From positions 42,863,525-42,927,524 of the forward strand of contig CM046457.1 of the NCBI GenBank assembly GCA_025506515.1: a stretch of DNA of 64,000 nt, in the 5' to 3' direction. This DNA comes from Flaveria trinervia. Its lineage: Eukaryota > Streptophyta > Magnoliopsida > Asterales > Asteraceae. The position numbers and the translations under genes are program-made. The notes under the pieces were generated by a model. That model was not told where the DNA came from and searched no databases. It saw nothing but the letters and a program-made list of their open reading frames with translations. This document shows positions 23,701 through 35,358 of the stretch, piece after piece (the first letter of the stretch is position 1; the number at the start of each line of letters is the position of its first letter).

Positions 23701-26700
23701 ATTCATTAAATCTGAGTTACACATCAAGATCCTCTGTTATATAAAGAATTTTGTAGTTCTACCATAGAGTAAATAAAACAAAAGCTGAATTACAAGGGCA
23801 TGCTCATCCAGATCAGCCAAGGAACAGAATCTGCAAAAATCCAGCTCTTTCAAGCACCATTTTGTCCTTCCCTGAAATGTTGACTTGCTCCTCCCTTTTT
23901 CTATATTTTGGTAGAAACAAAAAAGCTGAAATATTGTAGAAGATCAGACTTATTTTGGCTGGAATTTACATCTCTTTCCGTCCTCAAATGCTAATTTGGT
24001 CCCAACTTTATCAATTTCTGGCCTTCTGGGTAGACAAATAAAACTGAATATTTGTACAAATTAAGACCGACTTGGCTGGAATTTTGATTTCTTCCTCTAA
24101 GTAGAACAACTTTCTGAGACTACTACCATCACAAACATATTGAGCATGCGTATGTGATCTGGTTAAAAGCAAGTAAGATAGGAAGGCCCAAGGCCAATTT
24201 TGGAGACAGGTGAATCTTTTGTTGAACTAGGATTACTCACATCTCATGAAAATGTGATCTAGCAAGTAAGACAAACATGGCTTAGTTCAAAGCCATGATA
24301 ATTTCTTAGTCATTGTGTGGTTGCTTACTTCCTTGGGAAACATTAAATTAATATACATACAGTTTGAATAAAGAAAATGTCATTAAAAAGTTTAAAGAGA
24401 AATACCTAACTCAGAAGCAGTTATCATGCCTTGTATGTCCACGGTGACACTCATTGCTCTGTGTATCTGAATGATACTCCTTTAATTATGCCATTCACAA
24501 CTATTTCTTCAACACGACAAATCTGTGAAAGGTTCAAATGGAACTTGAATATTAGTACCAACTTTATCCAGTTGCGAATTGTAATATGTGAACTCTTTTC
24601 ATTTAGCAGCCTAAGACCTTAGTTCTTTATTTTTCGTCTCTTAAAAAATACAAAAACAAATCTCATCAAAAAATGATGGAGAAAGACTGCTATTTAAATT
24701 AACGAAAAACATTATAGGATTAAGGGGCTATGAGCACAGTCCATCAATCAAAATGATCAATGCAAGAATGAAGAAAGATGTACAAATGTTGGTTTTCTTT
24801 CTAGCAAAGAACATGGTGAATAACCTTAAAAGAGACACATGTAATCTACAGAAGCAAAATAGACCTTCAAGCTGCCCTCATGTTAAACCCATGCGAGTTT
24901 ATGTCTAGACTAGGTCTTAAGTGTTACAATAGTAAAAAATAATATTAAAATACACTTACAAGAGCAAAGATCGTATTTCCATAACTAAAATTTGCAACAA
25001 TAGTATTTTAGTACTTTGGTAAATCTATACATAGGGACCAGGTGATACAATTCAATTATGCACATTTCACTTATTACTCTAGGGAGAGTTGGTTTACCAT
25101 TCAAAAGTTTATTTTTATCTAGAGACTTGATCTCAAAAATAGGCAGTTTAGCAGTTATCTTGTTCTTTTGTTCTAATTCTATATATTTACTATTCAAATT
25201 TTTCATACTTTTGTGTTGGCTCCTATCAACTTGTTTTTAAAAACCCCTGCTAAGAGTAGGTGCCAGCCACCTACATTCCCTCTTTTCTGGCGACTTGCCG
25301 ACTTATCTCTAACTTAGGCATTTCAAGAGTTGAAAATATTATCAGAAGAGCTAATCGAGGTAAATCAGCTTTATGCTTTTAATCAGACTTGTATTGCATT
25401 TGCAGCCAAGGTATATAATAGTTCAGTTAAAAGTACAGTATCAATATCTAAGTATTTATGCTTTGTAAATTAAATAAATGAAGAGAACAAACTATTTACC
25501 TAGAAATGTAAGTGTATCTAGATTTGTAGCTTAAACCAGTTATATATTATATAGTAAAATGAGATGCTTTGTGCATCTGATACCCTTCATTCCATGATTA
25601 AGCTTTAGAAGGCCACTCTGCTGCCTATCTCTGCTAAATGGTTTTTAGATTACTTAATTTAATGACATGAATAACATTTCTAGGACTGACTGCTAACTTG
25701 AGTTAAATAATTAAACAGGAGTTTCCAATTACATCAGAGCCATATAGAAGTCAGCAACATGGTATACAATTTGTGGATTGATATGATCTTAAGAATGCAT
25801 ATCCCATAAGATTTGAAGTGTTACGTTTTTCTTACTTGTAGTGAAAATGAAAGTGTGTCGTTAACATGACAATCATCTGGTGGATAAATCAAATCTCTTG
25901 GGCATGTAGGATTCTCACAATGGGATTTTGTAATACTGCCAAAAAAAAGGGAAATTAGATTGCCTGATACACGGCTCATGCTTTGTCAACATATAAAATA
26001 GCCAAAATGGTTAGAAGTTCACACTCACATGCTTTTACTCTGATCATTATCTAATGGGGCTTCAAGCAAAGAACCCGGCCCAATCTGTGAATAGTAAGTG
26101 GTTATATACAAGAGGCAAATTGCCAAAAGGGTATCCTAGTATATCAAACATACAGTGTGGGAATCAAAGTATTTTATCATAGCAGAAACGGCTACAAGGT
26201 TTCAACACTTACATTCAGGGTATTGTACCAACCCATTTCAGTGGTACTTGGTTCACAAACCGGTTAAATTTTGATATAAAAACACAATAAATGAGGGTCG
26301 TTGAATACCCTAAATGAATGATTTATGAAACTCTTGAGTCATTTCAAGAGGAAACTACTTTGACAGCTAAACTTTACATTTGATGATACTATGGTGCCCT
26401 TTCCAGTAATTTTCTCATATAAGAACCCATCTAAATGAACATCAAGTAAAAATATATAAGAAGAAAAGATAACAAATTCATAAAAGAGCTTACAGTAAGG
26501 CTATAAAAAAGTGAAAGGGAAAGTCTTTGCGCTTTGATTGCATCACCCTGACCGCTCAATCTCAGAAGTCCTTGACCATAAACAGCCAAGTTTGTATTTG
26601 AGTTAATGCTTGAGTTTTCCTGCCATAATAGATAAAGCTACCATCAGATTCAAAAGGTTAGAATGTAACAAACCTAGAGGTGCCAATTTGACTCATTGGT

Positions 26701-29700
26701 ATGTGAACCAATTGATTCGGCTCCTAACATCTCACAGGTCAAATGGTTAGCCTAAAATATTACCTATATTGAAACTATTAAAAGAGGGGTCAAACAGGGG
26801 CGAAGTCTCCTAAATTGTACTAATGTTGTTTATTAAACATATGTATCGCATAAATCATTAATGAAACCAAAGAAAGATACAAAACTATTTGTGGGCCAAC
26901 TAGACCCTACCTGTTTCAACCATACCCGACTACCCAACCCACACGAAACGCGCATTTTGCCACCTTCAAGGAAAAAAAAAGTGTTGGGAATCTGATTGAC
27001 CATACCCGCAGAACAATAAGATTACGAACTTCAAGGACAGAAATAGTGTAAAGTGTGCTGCCACCACCATCAACTTGGATTTGGGAATTCCACATGAGCA
27101 CCATTTTGAAAGTAGCTCTTAGTGCCCCATACACCTTCATATATAAAGAGGACTTATTTCAGAAGAACATAAAATAGATGCTTTAGGTAATTAAAATTTT
27201 ATTAGAAAAAGCTTTTACATAGTTTCAAAATTCTAAGGGAAGAAAAAAGAGAAGAATTTAAGTTTGTACCATTATGATGGAATCACTCATAAGAAGTTCT
27301 TCGGCAACAAGCTCAAACTCGGAAACTGGATACTCGGACAACCCAAAGATGATGCTGCCACCACAAGCTAGTTTAATTTGGCCTCTCACCTAATTATCAT
27401 ATATAATTACAAGTGATTTAATGATAATTTACACGTCAATGGAGCCTCTACTATTGACATAGTAGATCTTATCACAAGACTAAAACAATCAAGCAACATC
27501 ATGAATATTAATCAACTATATTGTGTATCTATGTGTGTGTGGGGTCCAAAAATGTTCACGCAAAACATGCCACCATGCAAGCCTAGTCATCCCTTAGGCA
27601 ACAAGATGATAATAAAACACATTTCATATAGTTGTAATTCTAGGTACATTGCATTTTAATATTACATTATAGGGATTGATGCAAAACAAGGGAAAAAATG
27701 TGGGCTGATTTTTGTTTGGCTAACCATCTTTGTTTTCAACTATTAAGACCCTCAAACTTTCAAAATTCCTATTAAATGTAATCTATAACCTGTAGTAGGC
27801 TACCATTCTTACAGTGCCAGATCAGATAATTGTCAATGTAGTCAAACTTACAAACATGTCATTTGTTGCATCTGCGCTATGACTACCTGGTGATTTGTAT
27901 GGATTACATTAATTGTAAGGATGAGGGTGAAAAATCATAATTACCTAATTTAGAAATGAAACAAACGTTGGTTACCATTTTATGCAGTAAAACCTGTAAA
28001 ATAGAGTTATATTAAGCAGATGAACGCGCGGACACACCTGAACTCTGCTCCAACGTAGGGGCACCAAAACTTTAGCATCATTTTCAATGTAAACATTTGT
28101 CCAGAGTGGGCTAGTGGAGAAAACAAGTAAAGGGGTTTCGGTATCCGTGGTGACATTGTTATTGTCCACTCTTAAGCTCAATAGATATGAATCAAAACAA
28201 GTACCAGCTGCTCCACCATTCATTGGACAACCCATACTCTGACCACCTGTAATACCACCACACAATCATATAACACATCATATCATATTCTATTATTCCA
28301 AAACGGAAAAAAAAGATTATTCCCAAAGAAGGCTAAAAATGGGTGTGATGAGCCGCATACCATGGACTTGGACTTTTATGTCTTCTTGTTTGCTGTGACA
28401 GTCGAGAGAAATTCTACCTCCACCACCACCACCCCATCCATTGCCGCCAGATGCACTTACGATACCATATCCCTTCCTGTCCAAATTGAATCAGTGGGAG
28501 ACTGGTTAGCAAAATTCAATTAAAAAATGAGGTGCTTACATGATAATTTACAGCTGTTTAATACAAATAATAAAATTTCACAACACAAAATAGCTAAGCT
28601 TATGATTATGATTCTAAAAATCCACTACACTACAAAAAGTACTTTTACTTCATGCATCCATAATTTATGAAAAAACTAAAAAATCTTTCATATTTTCATG
28701 TCACTTGAATACTGAGACTTTTCTATGTGTCATAAAATTCTCTCAATTCTTAATTCAAAATTGATATTCTCACATATATGATGTTGAAAATAATAGCAAG
28801 TAATTAGGTTCTATTTGGTTACCTTTCTAATAAAAAAGGTTGCTTCATTAATCATTATATGAATACAAGCAACTTTTTATAAAAATGCAAGATAATTTTC
28901 AGTTTAGTGCTCTTGAAGCTCGTTAAAAACAGTTTCTTATTAGTTATTCCAACCGTTAAAAGTGCCACTAAAGACTCTTTTTGTAATTCAAGTGCATAGA
29001 GTTCAAGTATAAAGGAAATTAAACTTTGATTTGTTTTAATCATTTTATTAGTTTAATGTATGGTATGAAGTTTATTTGGTAAGCTTTAATTTAGAAAGAA
29101 ATTTTCCTTATTAGATTAGGAGTCTTGGGGATTTAGTTATTATTTTAGTATAAATAGCAGTGTTAGGGTATTTTAATAGCTGTGCTTGTATAGAGAGTTA
29201 ATAAATAAAAAGAGTCAGGGTTGTCCCTAAAAAAATATAATAGTTGTGCATTTCTTCTTTTTTGTTTTCAGGTTTTCTTGTGCTGTTTTGATTACGTGCC
29301 ACTTTTAGTTCAGATCTGTGCCAACAAGGTATATGACTAGGGGTCAAAATCCTAACTTGTTGCTACACTAAAATGAAGTGGTAATTTACCCAATACCTAC
29401 TAACAAAACTATGACATGGAAATAAATGTTGTTATTCTAAAGTGGTAATTTAACCTATACCTAACAATAATATCTAATAAGACAATGAATGCATAAAGTA
29501 CATCCTAACATCTGCATGCGGTATCAGAAAATAAAATGGCTATTGACGACAACAATTCTCCAATCTGGAATGACTTCAATCATTTTAATGGTGTCATCTG
29601 CCACAAATGATTTGTTAGCAGCATTTGATATTTACTTTTGCTTAACAAATTACCTCAACAATTTATCCATAGCATCAATGCATCACATTGCTTAAAAATG

Positions 29701-30582
29701 TGTATGAAAATAGTCATATAAGCACACACATGTCATGCTAAGAAAAAGGAAAGAAAGCAAGAGTGTATACAGTTTTAATGCCTTTACGACTATGCTTCCA
29801 CCAGATCCACCTCCACCATCTAGTCCTCCATTCCCTCCTTCTGCTAGTAGGGATCCGTTCATATATAATATATTTGCAACAATAAGCTTAACGCGTCCAC
29901 CACCATTCCCTCCAAACTTATTTTCATCTGACATCCTACCACCCTTACTCCCATAACTCCATGGATAAGGCAAAGTAGACCAAGCATAAACATCCCCACC
30001 CCAATACTTTGAGCCGTTGCTCCTTATACAAGAAGCTCCTCTGCCACCATGCCCCCCACCAGCACCGTCATACCCTACAGGAGTGCCACTAGTTTGGGAA
30101 GGTGGGTCTCCACCCATAGCTGTGGTGTTTATCACTGAATTTGATTCCATACTCACATTAGCTGCAGAGAAAATAACAGAACCAGCGATGACTGCAGAAT
30201 TTCTCCCAACTTTAATGTTGCCTGAGAGGTTAAAGCTAATTACACAACCTTCGATGGGGCAAACAATCGAAACATGAGGAAGGATCTCCATATTTCCACT
30301 AGCCAATACATAAAGATCAGAACTTATAGTAACATCTGAGTTCAGTAAGCAGGTAGTGTCAAACGAGCCCACACCCCTCAGCTCTTCACAGCTGATCTCA
30401 TTATATGATAATGGCGAGTTTGTAATTCCATAATCAATACTTGGAAAAGATCCAGATTCTCGTCCATTAAACGCAAAAACAAATATATGTCCAGCAAAAA
30501 TGCACCAGGAAAGATATCCAAGAGTCAGGAGCTGATGCATGACTGCCAGAGTCCACTTTGAGCATGAAAATAACAGTATCAT
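17763..30582 (-). CDS. large glycine-rich multi-pass membrane protein, At5g47020/At5g11700 family (21 exons, one frameshift)
   Basis: Function unknown; the family is often mislabelled ephrin receptor-like. Exons, 5' to 3': 30582-29771, 28476-28361, 28246-28038, 27389-27270, 27134-27006, 26619-26494, 26084-26029, 25935-25836, 24522-24406, 22412-22203, 22114-21790, 21673-21471, 21385-21117, 21031-20907, 20806-20572, 20467-20279, 19831-19548, 19485-19272, 18874-18635, 18557-18472, 17922-17763. The protein has a signal peptide (Met1 or Met15), an ectodomain with Gly-rich blocks such as GAGGGHGGRGA, and a Cys-rich segment (exon 12: CPKGLYGTFCEECP). A membrane span is in exon 13, a conserved YDHSCLRSCRSRALY block in exon 15, and several spans are in exons 19-21. 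The sum is 4,325 bases, one short of 1,442 codons; exon 9 has lost a base near 24476-24481. Intron 9 contains an LTR element. Confidence 0.88.
22590..23661 (+). mobile_element. small non-autonomous LTR element in intron 9 of the glycine-rich gene, with target-site duplication
   Basis: The element spans 22595-23656 and is flanked by perfect GAAAT repeats (22590-22594 and 23657-23661). Left LTR 22595-22754 and right LTR 23469-23656 are clearly alike (shared words GGCCCAAGTTAGGTTTCTA and TTCCAGTTTATTTTA). The left copy lacks about 45 bases present near the start of the right one. A PBS-like TTGTATCAGAGC follows the left LTR at 22755, and a purine tract (GAGGAGGGG) precedes the right LTR. The 714-bp interior has no gag or pol, so this is a TRIM-like passive element. 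It lies antisense to its host gene. Confidence 0.8.
29057..29326 (+). repeat. possible solo LTR in intron 1 of the glycine-rich gene
   Basis: A TG...CA stretch has the internal order of a copia LTR: a TATA-like TATAAATAG near 29150, then AATAAATAAAAAG near 29200, a T-rich tract, and a GTGCCAACA end. I cannot find a matching 5-bp duplication at these ends, so the boundaries or the identification may be wrong. Confidence 0.35.
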
Positions 30583-31639
30583 AAATCTTCAAGTTTGACC
30601 AATCTAGCACCAGTCAATTTGTGCTATAGTACTATACTCAATCAATAAGCTGAGCATATCTTTTTAAGTAGTATCAGCACAAGACTACAGTTCACACACA
30701 TCAGATTCACCTGCAATCACGACCAAATTATCTTCAGTTTAAATATGGCTATGGTGAATAAAAGCACCTGAACATAATAGTGCAGAACTTATATTAAGTT
30801 CATCAACCAATCCTATTATCACAGAATCATGAAAAATTCCTCTTGGGCTTTAATGGAGAGTTCTAATCCGGTCACTGTTAAAACTTTGACCTCACTTAAC
30901 TCAAGACTGGAACATCAAACAATGATTATCCAACTGAATTGACAATAATAGTAATAATAATATCTCTTAAAGTCCCCCAAAAGCCAGTGTATAAAGTGGT
31001 TTTGTCCTAGAAGCACCTGGATTATAGCAATAAGCATGTATTGATATCATACTTTCAAAATTAAGCATGTCCCAAAGTCAAGTCTATTGAGATCAAACAC
31101 ATGCCAGCTACCAAAATTGCTAAATCAAGTATGCAAAAGTTAACTCAATTCATCCTTTAGAAGTGGTGTCCTACTAGATCTCTACAGCAAATTGATCAAC
31201 TCAGGTCGATGAGTTTGTTGGCAGTTTCAAAGAAGAGAATTTCATTCAACAATTCCAAACAAACTACACAAAAAACAGAACAGCCACATTTACACAAATA
31301 ACCAAATTTTCAGGTAACCTGAGATCTCTAGCTGAATTGATTAATACGATAACAATCACACCGCCATTGACGGAACTGATTCTTTAACAAAAGCCCACAT
31401 CAGAATGATCGGAAGAAGATGCAAACTTTACATCAAACAGTTGGTGTGCGTGTGAGAATATGAAGAACATGAAAGAACAGAATTGAAATCTTGAAGATGA
31501 TGTTAGGGAAAAGGAAGCGACTTTATGGTTCCAAGTGTGTGTGATCAGTGATCTTGTCTGGTGAATAAACAAGAAATCACCCACTTTGTGTGTCGAAACT
31601 TTTATGCTGGAAATGAAATGGGATGATGGGGATGGTGAT

Positions 31640-31641
31640 GG

Positions 31642-31686
<45 letters not shown>

Positions 31687-31687
31687 G
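31640..31687. repeat. (GAT)n microsatellite in the probable 5' leader of the glycine-rich gene
   Basis: About 15 uninterrupted GAT triplets, with imperfect GATGGT units on the left. On the gene's strand this is (ATC)n, roughly 1.06 kb upstream of the start codon. A likely leader intron ends near 30713 (polypyrimidine then GCAG on the minus strand), so the tract may be in the first untranslated exon or the promoter. Confidence 0.85.
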
Positions 31688-31819
31688 AATTGAGTTTTGG
31701 GTTTTGATAAATGTTGGAATTAATTAGTGAGGAGAGTGAAGTGAGAGAAATGAAGTGGAAGAAGAATGGCAGATGCATAGCTGTAAATAACACTACCATT
31801 ACGAAAGCGATCCCCACTC

Positions 31820-32432
31820 ATATCTCTCCCTTTATTTTTTTAATTCATTCATTTCAGCAATATTAATTTAATATTTTATATTAATCAATATATTAATATA
31901 TTAGTGATATTAATATCAATTAACATATATTATATTTATATTATTATATTATTTTTATATATCACCTACACTTCTTGGCTTTTCTATGTCACCTTCTTTT
32001 GTTCTTATATTTCGGAACAGCCACTAGGGTGCCCCCTCTCTCTAATTAATATAATCAAATCAAATGATAATTATATTTTTAAGATCAACAATTAGAGAAT
32101 TTTTATAGAACTGATACACACATGGAGGAAGTAAAAAAAGTTGAAACATAACAGCGGCGGTGTAGCAACATAATTAGACGACGACAACACAATCCTTATT
32201 TAAGGTTGTATGGAAAAGAGACTCGTAGCGCTCGCGTATCACACAAGCCAATTCATTATACATAACATATGGAAAGCAATAATGAATATCTATTTTATCT
32301 ATGCTATTTATAACACAATTTAGGATGTCAGAATAATAATTTTATATTCATCTTAAGATTCCTATATATGATATTATGGTGGATTTTAATTTAATTTTTT
32401 TAATCTATTTGAATTCATTGAATTTTATAATA

Positions 32433-32467
<35 letters not shown>

Positions 32468-35358
32468 GTATTTAAAGTAATTATAATAGTTATTTACAAT
32501 ATAAAAACAATTTTAGTAGTAAGTAATAATGTGCAATATTGTACAAGTAATCAAACTGAAAATATAGAAGCTTTCAAAACTGTTTTAAGGTTCTAAATTG
32601 TATATCGTTTTTCTCTTATAATAATAAAAATATTATGGTTTATAAAATCTAAATTTTTCGTTATGATATGCTAAATTATTTCAACGTTGCAACATGATTT
32701 TTTAAACAAAGTTGTCAATAAAACTTATGTACAGATTAAATAGTAATTTACAAGTAATCGAATTCAAGTGTTATAAAATTAAACAACATACGGCAAAACG
32801 CAGGTTTGTTAGTTATTCCTAGTGCAAAACAAAGTTGGGTAAATGTATATATAGTAGGTTATAATACAAATTATTTGGACGAAATTATACTTTTATGTTA
32901 TTTTCAAAAAATTTAGGGGGTAAAATTATCTTTTACGAAGTTGGCCATCTTAGAAAGCATTTTATGTCCCTGAGATTTCATAGAATTTGTCATTTGAATC
33001 TAAAAGATAAAATGTTATCATTTGCATGCAAAGGTTTCACTAAAATTTTCATTTGAATCTCTTTTACTACATCTAATATTAATTGTCATTTTCATTGAAT
33101 GATTTTAATAAAATGATACATTACAATTAAACAATAAATCAAATAAATATAACCAAAGTCTTTTATTAAGCTAGGTCTAATTCTTAAATGAACATAAAGA
33201 ATCCACTAATATGCATTCTTGAAATCATGTGGTGGTCGACGGGTTGTAGGTGGTTATGAAAGTACGTCCAGATGTGTCTTTCTTGATGAAAGAACGTCCA
33301 GGGACTAAAATGGTAATTTACACTTTATTTTATCCAATAAAACGTCCAGAAATACATTTCTTGATAAAAGGAATGAAATCTTGACCCATCATCCTAGTAA
33401 ATTAAAATCGCAATGGTGATTACCATAAGACACCGAAAGCCTAAAACGGCTCTCGTAGGGTTAATTTTTTATTTTGTACTTGTCTTGACTAAAATACCCC
33501 TAATGTAGGAAACTTAATGGAAAAACTTAACGGCACTAGTGAGGAGTAGTTAAGTGGATTCAAATGACAATTTTTGTAAAATTTTTGGATGCAAATGACA
33601 ATAATTAAACTTTTAGATGCAAATGACAATTTATATGAAACCTCAAGGATCTAAAAGACATTTAACTTTACAAATTATTTGGACGAAATTATATTTTTAT
33701 ATTAATTTTCAAAAATCTTAGGGGTAAAATTGTCATTTACGAAGTTGGCCATCTTATTTGTTTTTTACATACATGTCAATTATATGATCAAATACCAAAA
33801 AAAGAAATAATAAAAATAATAATAGAATAGCATTGTTTGTAAATACCATAAATTAGATAAACTACAACTTCGATTTACAGTTTAACAAAATTTTCAAAGT
33901 CGTTTTTTTATATGACTCATATTTACTATATTTTATAAACTTTTATTAAACTTTTAGATCTATATAATAATTTACCTATTAATTTTTAGTGTATTGTGTT
34001 CTCCGTCGTATCACAGTCTATATAATAACACATCACAGTCTATATAATAACACATCACACACTCTATATAAACATCTATACCCGGTCTATGTTAGAACAT
34101 TTTATACATGTTTATTAAACTTTCAGATCTATAATAGTTTACCTATTAATTGTTCAAACATTTTACAAGTGTCTTCTTGCACACACACGAGCATGCTACT
34201 TTTGAAAGGTTGTCCAACTGCATGACTGATCTTCTTGCACACAAGCAACAGATGCTCTTCCATCCGGACCGGAGAGTGTGTTCCATTAGTACCTCGTGGA
34301 TGGCGTTCCATGTGATGCGATGTGTGTCTTCGATGGTTCTAATAAGAACAAGCCGATGGACATGTCTATCTCCATGGATTCACTTTTGTAATTTTGGAAA
34401 ATCTTAATTACAAGAACATTATTAAGTGTTTGTATTGAATAAATTACAATAAGTAAAAATACACACAACAAAAGAATTGATATCAGAACATAACGTATTA
34501 TAAGATTTAGTTAAGAATAAACATGCTTCCTTTAACGCATATTTCTCAACAATGGATGTTTGTTTCGTAGAGTGTTGTACTCTGAGTAGTAGTTGTATTT
34601 AGAGATGAGCAAACAGGTACCAAATAGAATTTCTCGTACCTTAATAATTTTCGATACCAATTCAATACCCACTTTTTGTATTCCAAAAAGACAAAAGGAA
34701 GACCAATGCCTCAATGCCATCTAGGGAAGCAAAATGAGATAGTCTGTCTCACCCTTCGAGTCCGCATATGGTACCGGTATTTACTTTCAAATGTTGTACT
34801 GGTACTTGTAAGTATTTTCGGTACCTATACCCATATCCATATTTGGCGATTTTCGAGATAGTTACTTTCACTCACTCGAGAATAACACCAGGTCTTTTCT
34901 GTGTTTAATAGTCTATGAAACAGAAGATACTAGCCATGGAGTAGGAGGATATGGGGTAGGTGTTTGCTAACCAAACAAGGGGACCATAATTTCTTGTTTC
35001 TATGAAATGAATAAAACGCAAAGCGTTCTCTATATTAGATCGCCTAAAGAAGTGTCTATTTATGTAAATGTCATTTAGGTTTTGGAGTAAAATCCAAGGG
35101 AATTAGCTTAATTATAAAAAATATTTGCTCCTTACAAGCAAAAACACTTCCAAATTTGTTAACTTGCCAAGGTGGCACAACCATTCATTCAATTTCTTAT
35201 TTCAAGTATAGATTATTAAAGCTAACTAATATTTAGAAGTTTAATGACAGCTTTTAAGAGTAGGATTACTCAAATACCCATTTAGAGTAATCAAGTACCT
35301 GATGATAAAACAATATGTATACTTAAACCCTTTTCAAATACATCTACAACCAACTCTA
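31820..35358. other. AT-rich intergenic region
   Basis: No credible gene. It holds an (ATA)n microsatellite near 32431-32470, a palindromic element with flanking direct repeats (32867-33755, listed separately), a 21-bp repeat of ATCACAGTCTATATAATAAC at about 34012-34060, and a GGTACC-rich stretch near 34615-34840 that looks like old transposon sequence. Open frames at 34129-34407 on both strands have no recognisable motifs. Confidence 0.65.
32867..33755. repeat. inverted-repeat element flanked by ~87-bp direct repeats
   Basis: Direct repeats at about 32867-32953 and 33669-33755 share AAATTATTTGGACGAAATTA and end ACGAAGTTGGCCATCTTA. Between them the ends are inverted relative to each other: the left end reads ATGTCCCTGAGATTTCATAG..., and the reverse complement of the right end reads ATGTCTTTTAGATCCTTGAGGTTTCATA..., each continuing into AATTGTCATTTGAATC-like words for about 90-100 bases. 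This resembles a non-autonomous inverted-repeat transposon next to a duplicated segment. Confidence 0.6.

Noticed and set aside
24985..25206. Minus-strand 73-codon frame in intron 8 of the glycine-rich gene
   Set aside because: The N-terminal residues look faintly like a retroelement coiled coil, but it is too short and unsupported to call; recorded as intron sequence.
29735..30277. Proline-rich plus-strand open frames
   Set aside because: They are the antisense of glycine-rich codons in exon 1 of the large minus-strand gene.
34129..34407. Overlapping frames on both strands with more balanced base composition than the surroundings
   Set aside because: No recognisable domain, splice context or homolog; possibly an old gene or transposon fragment.
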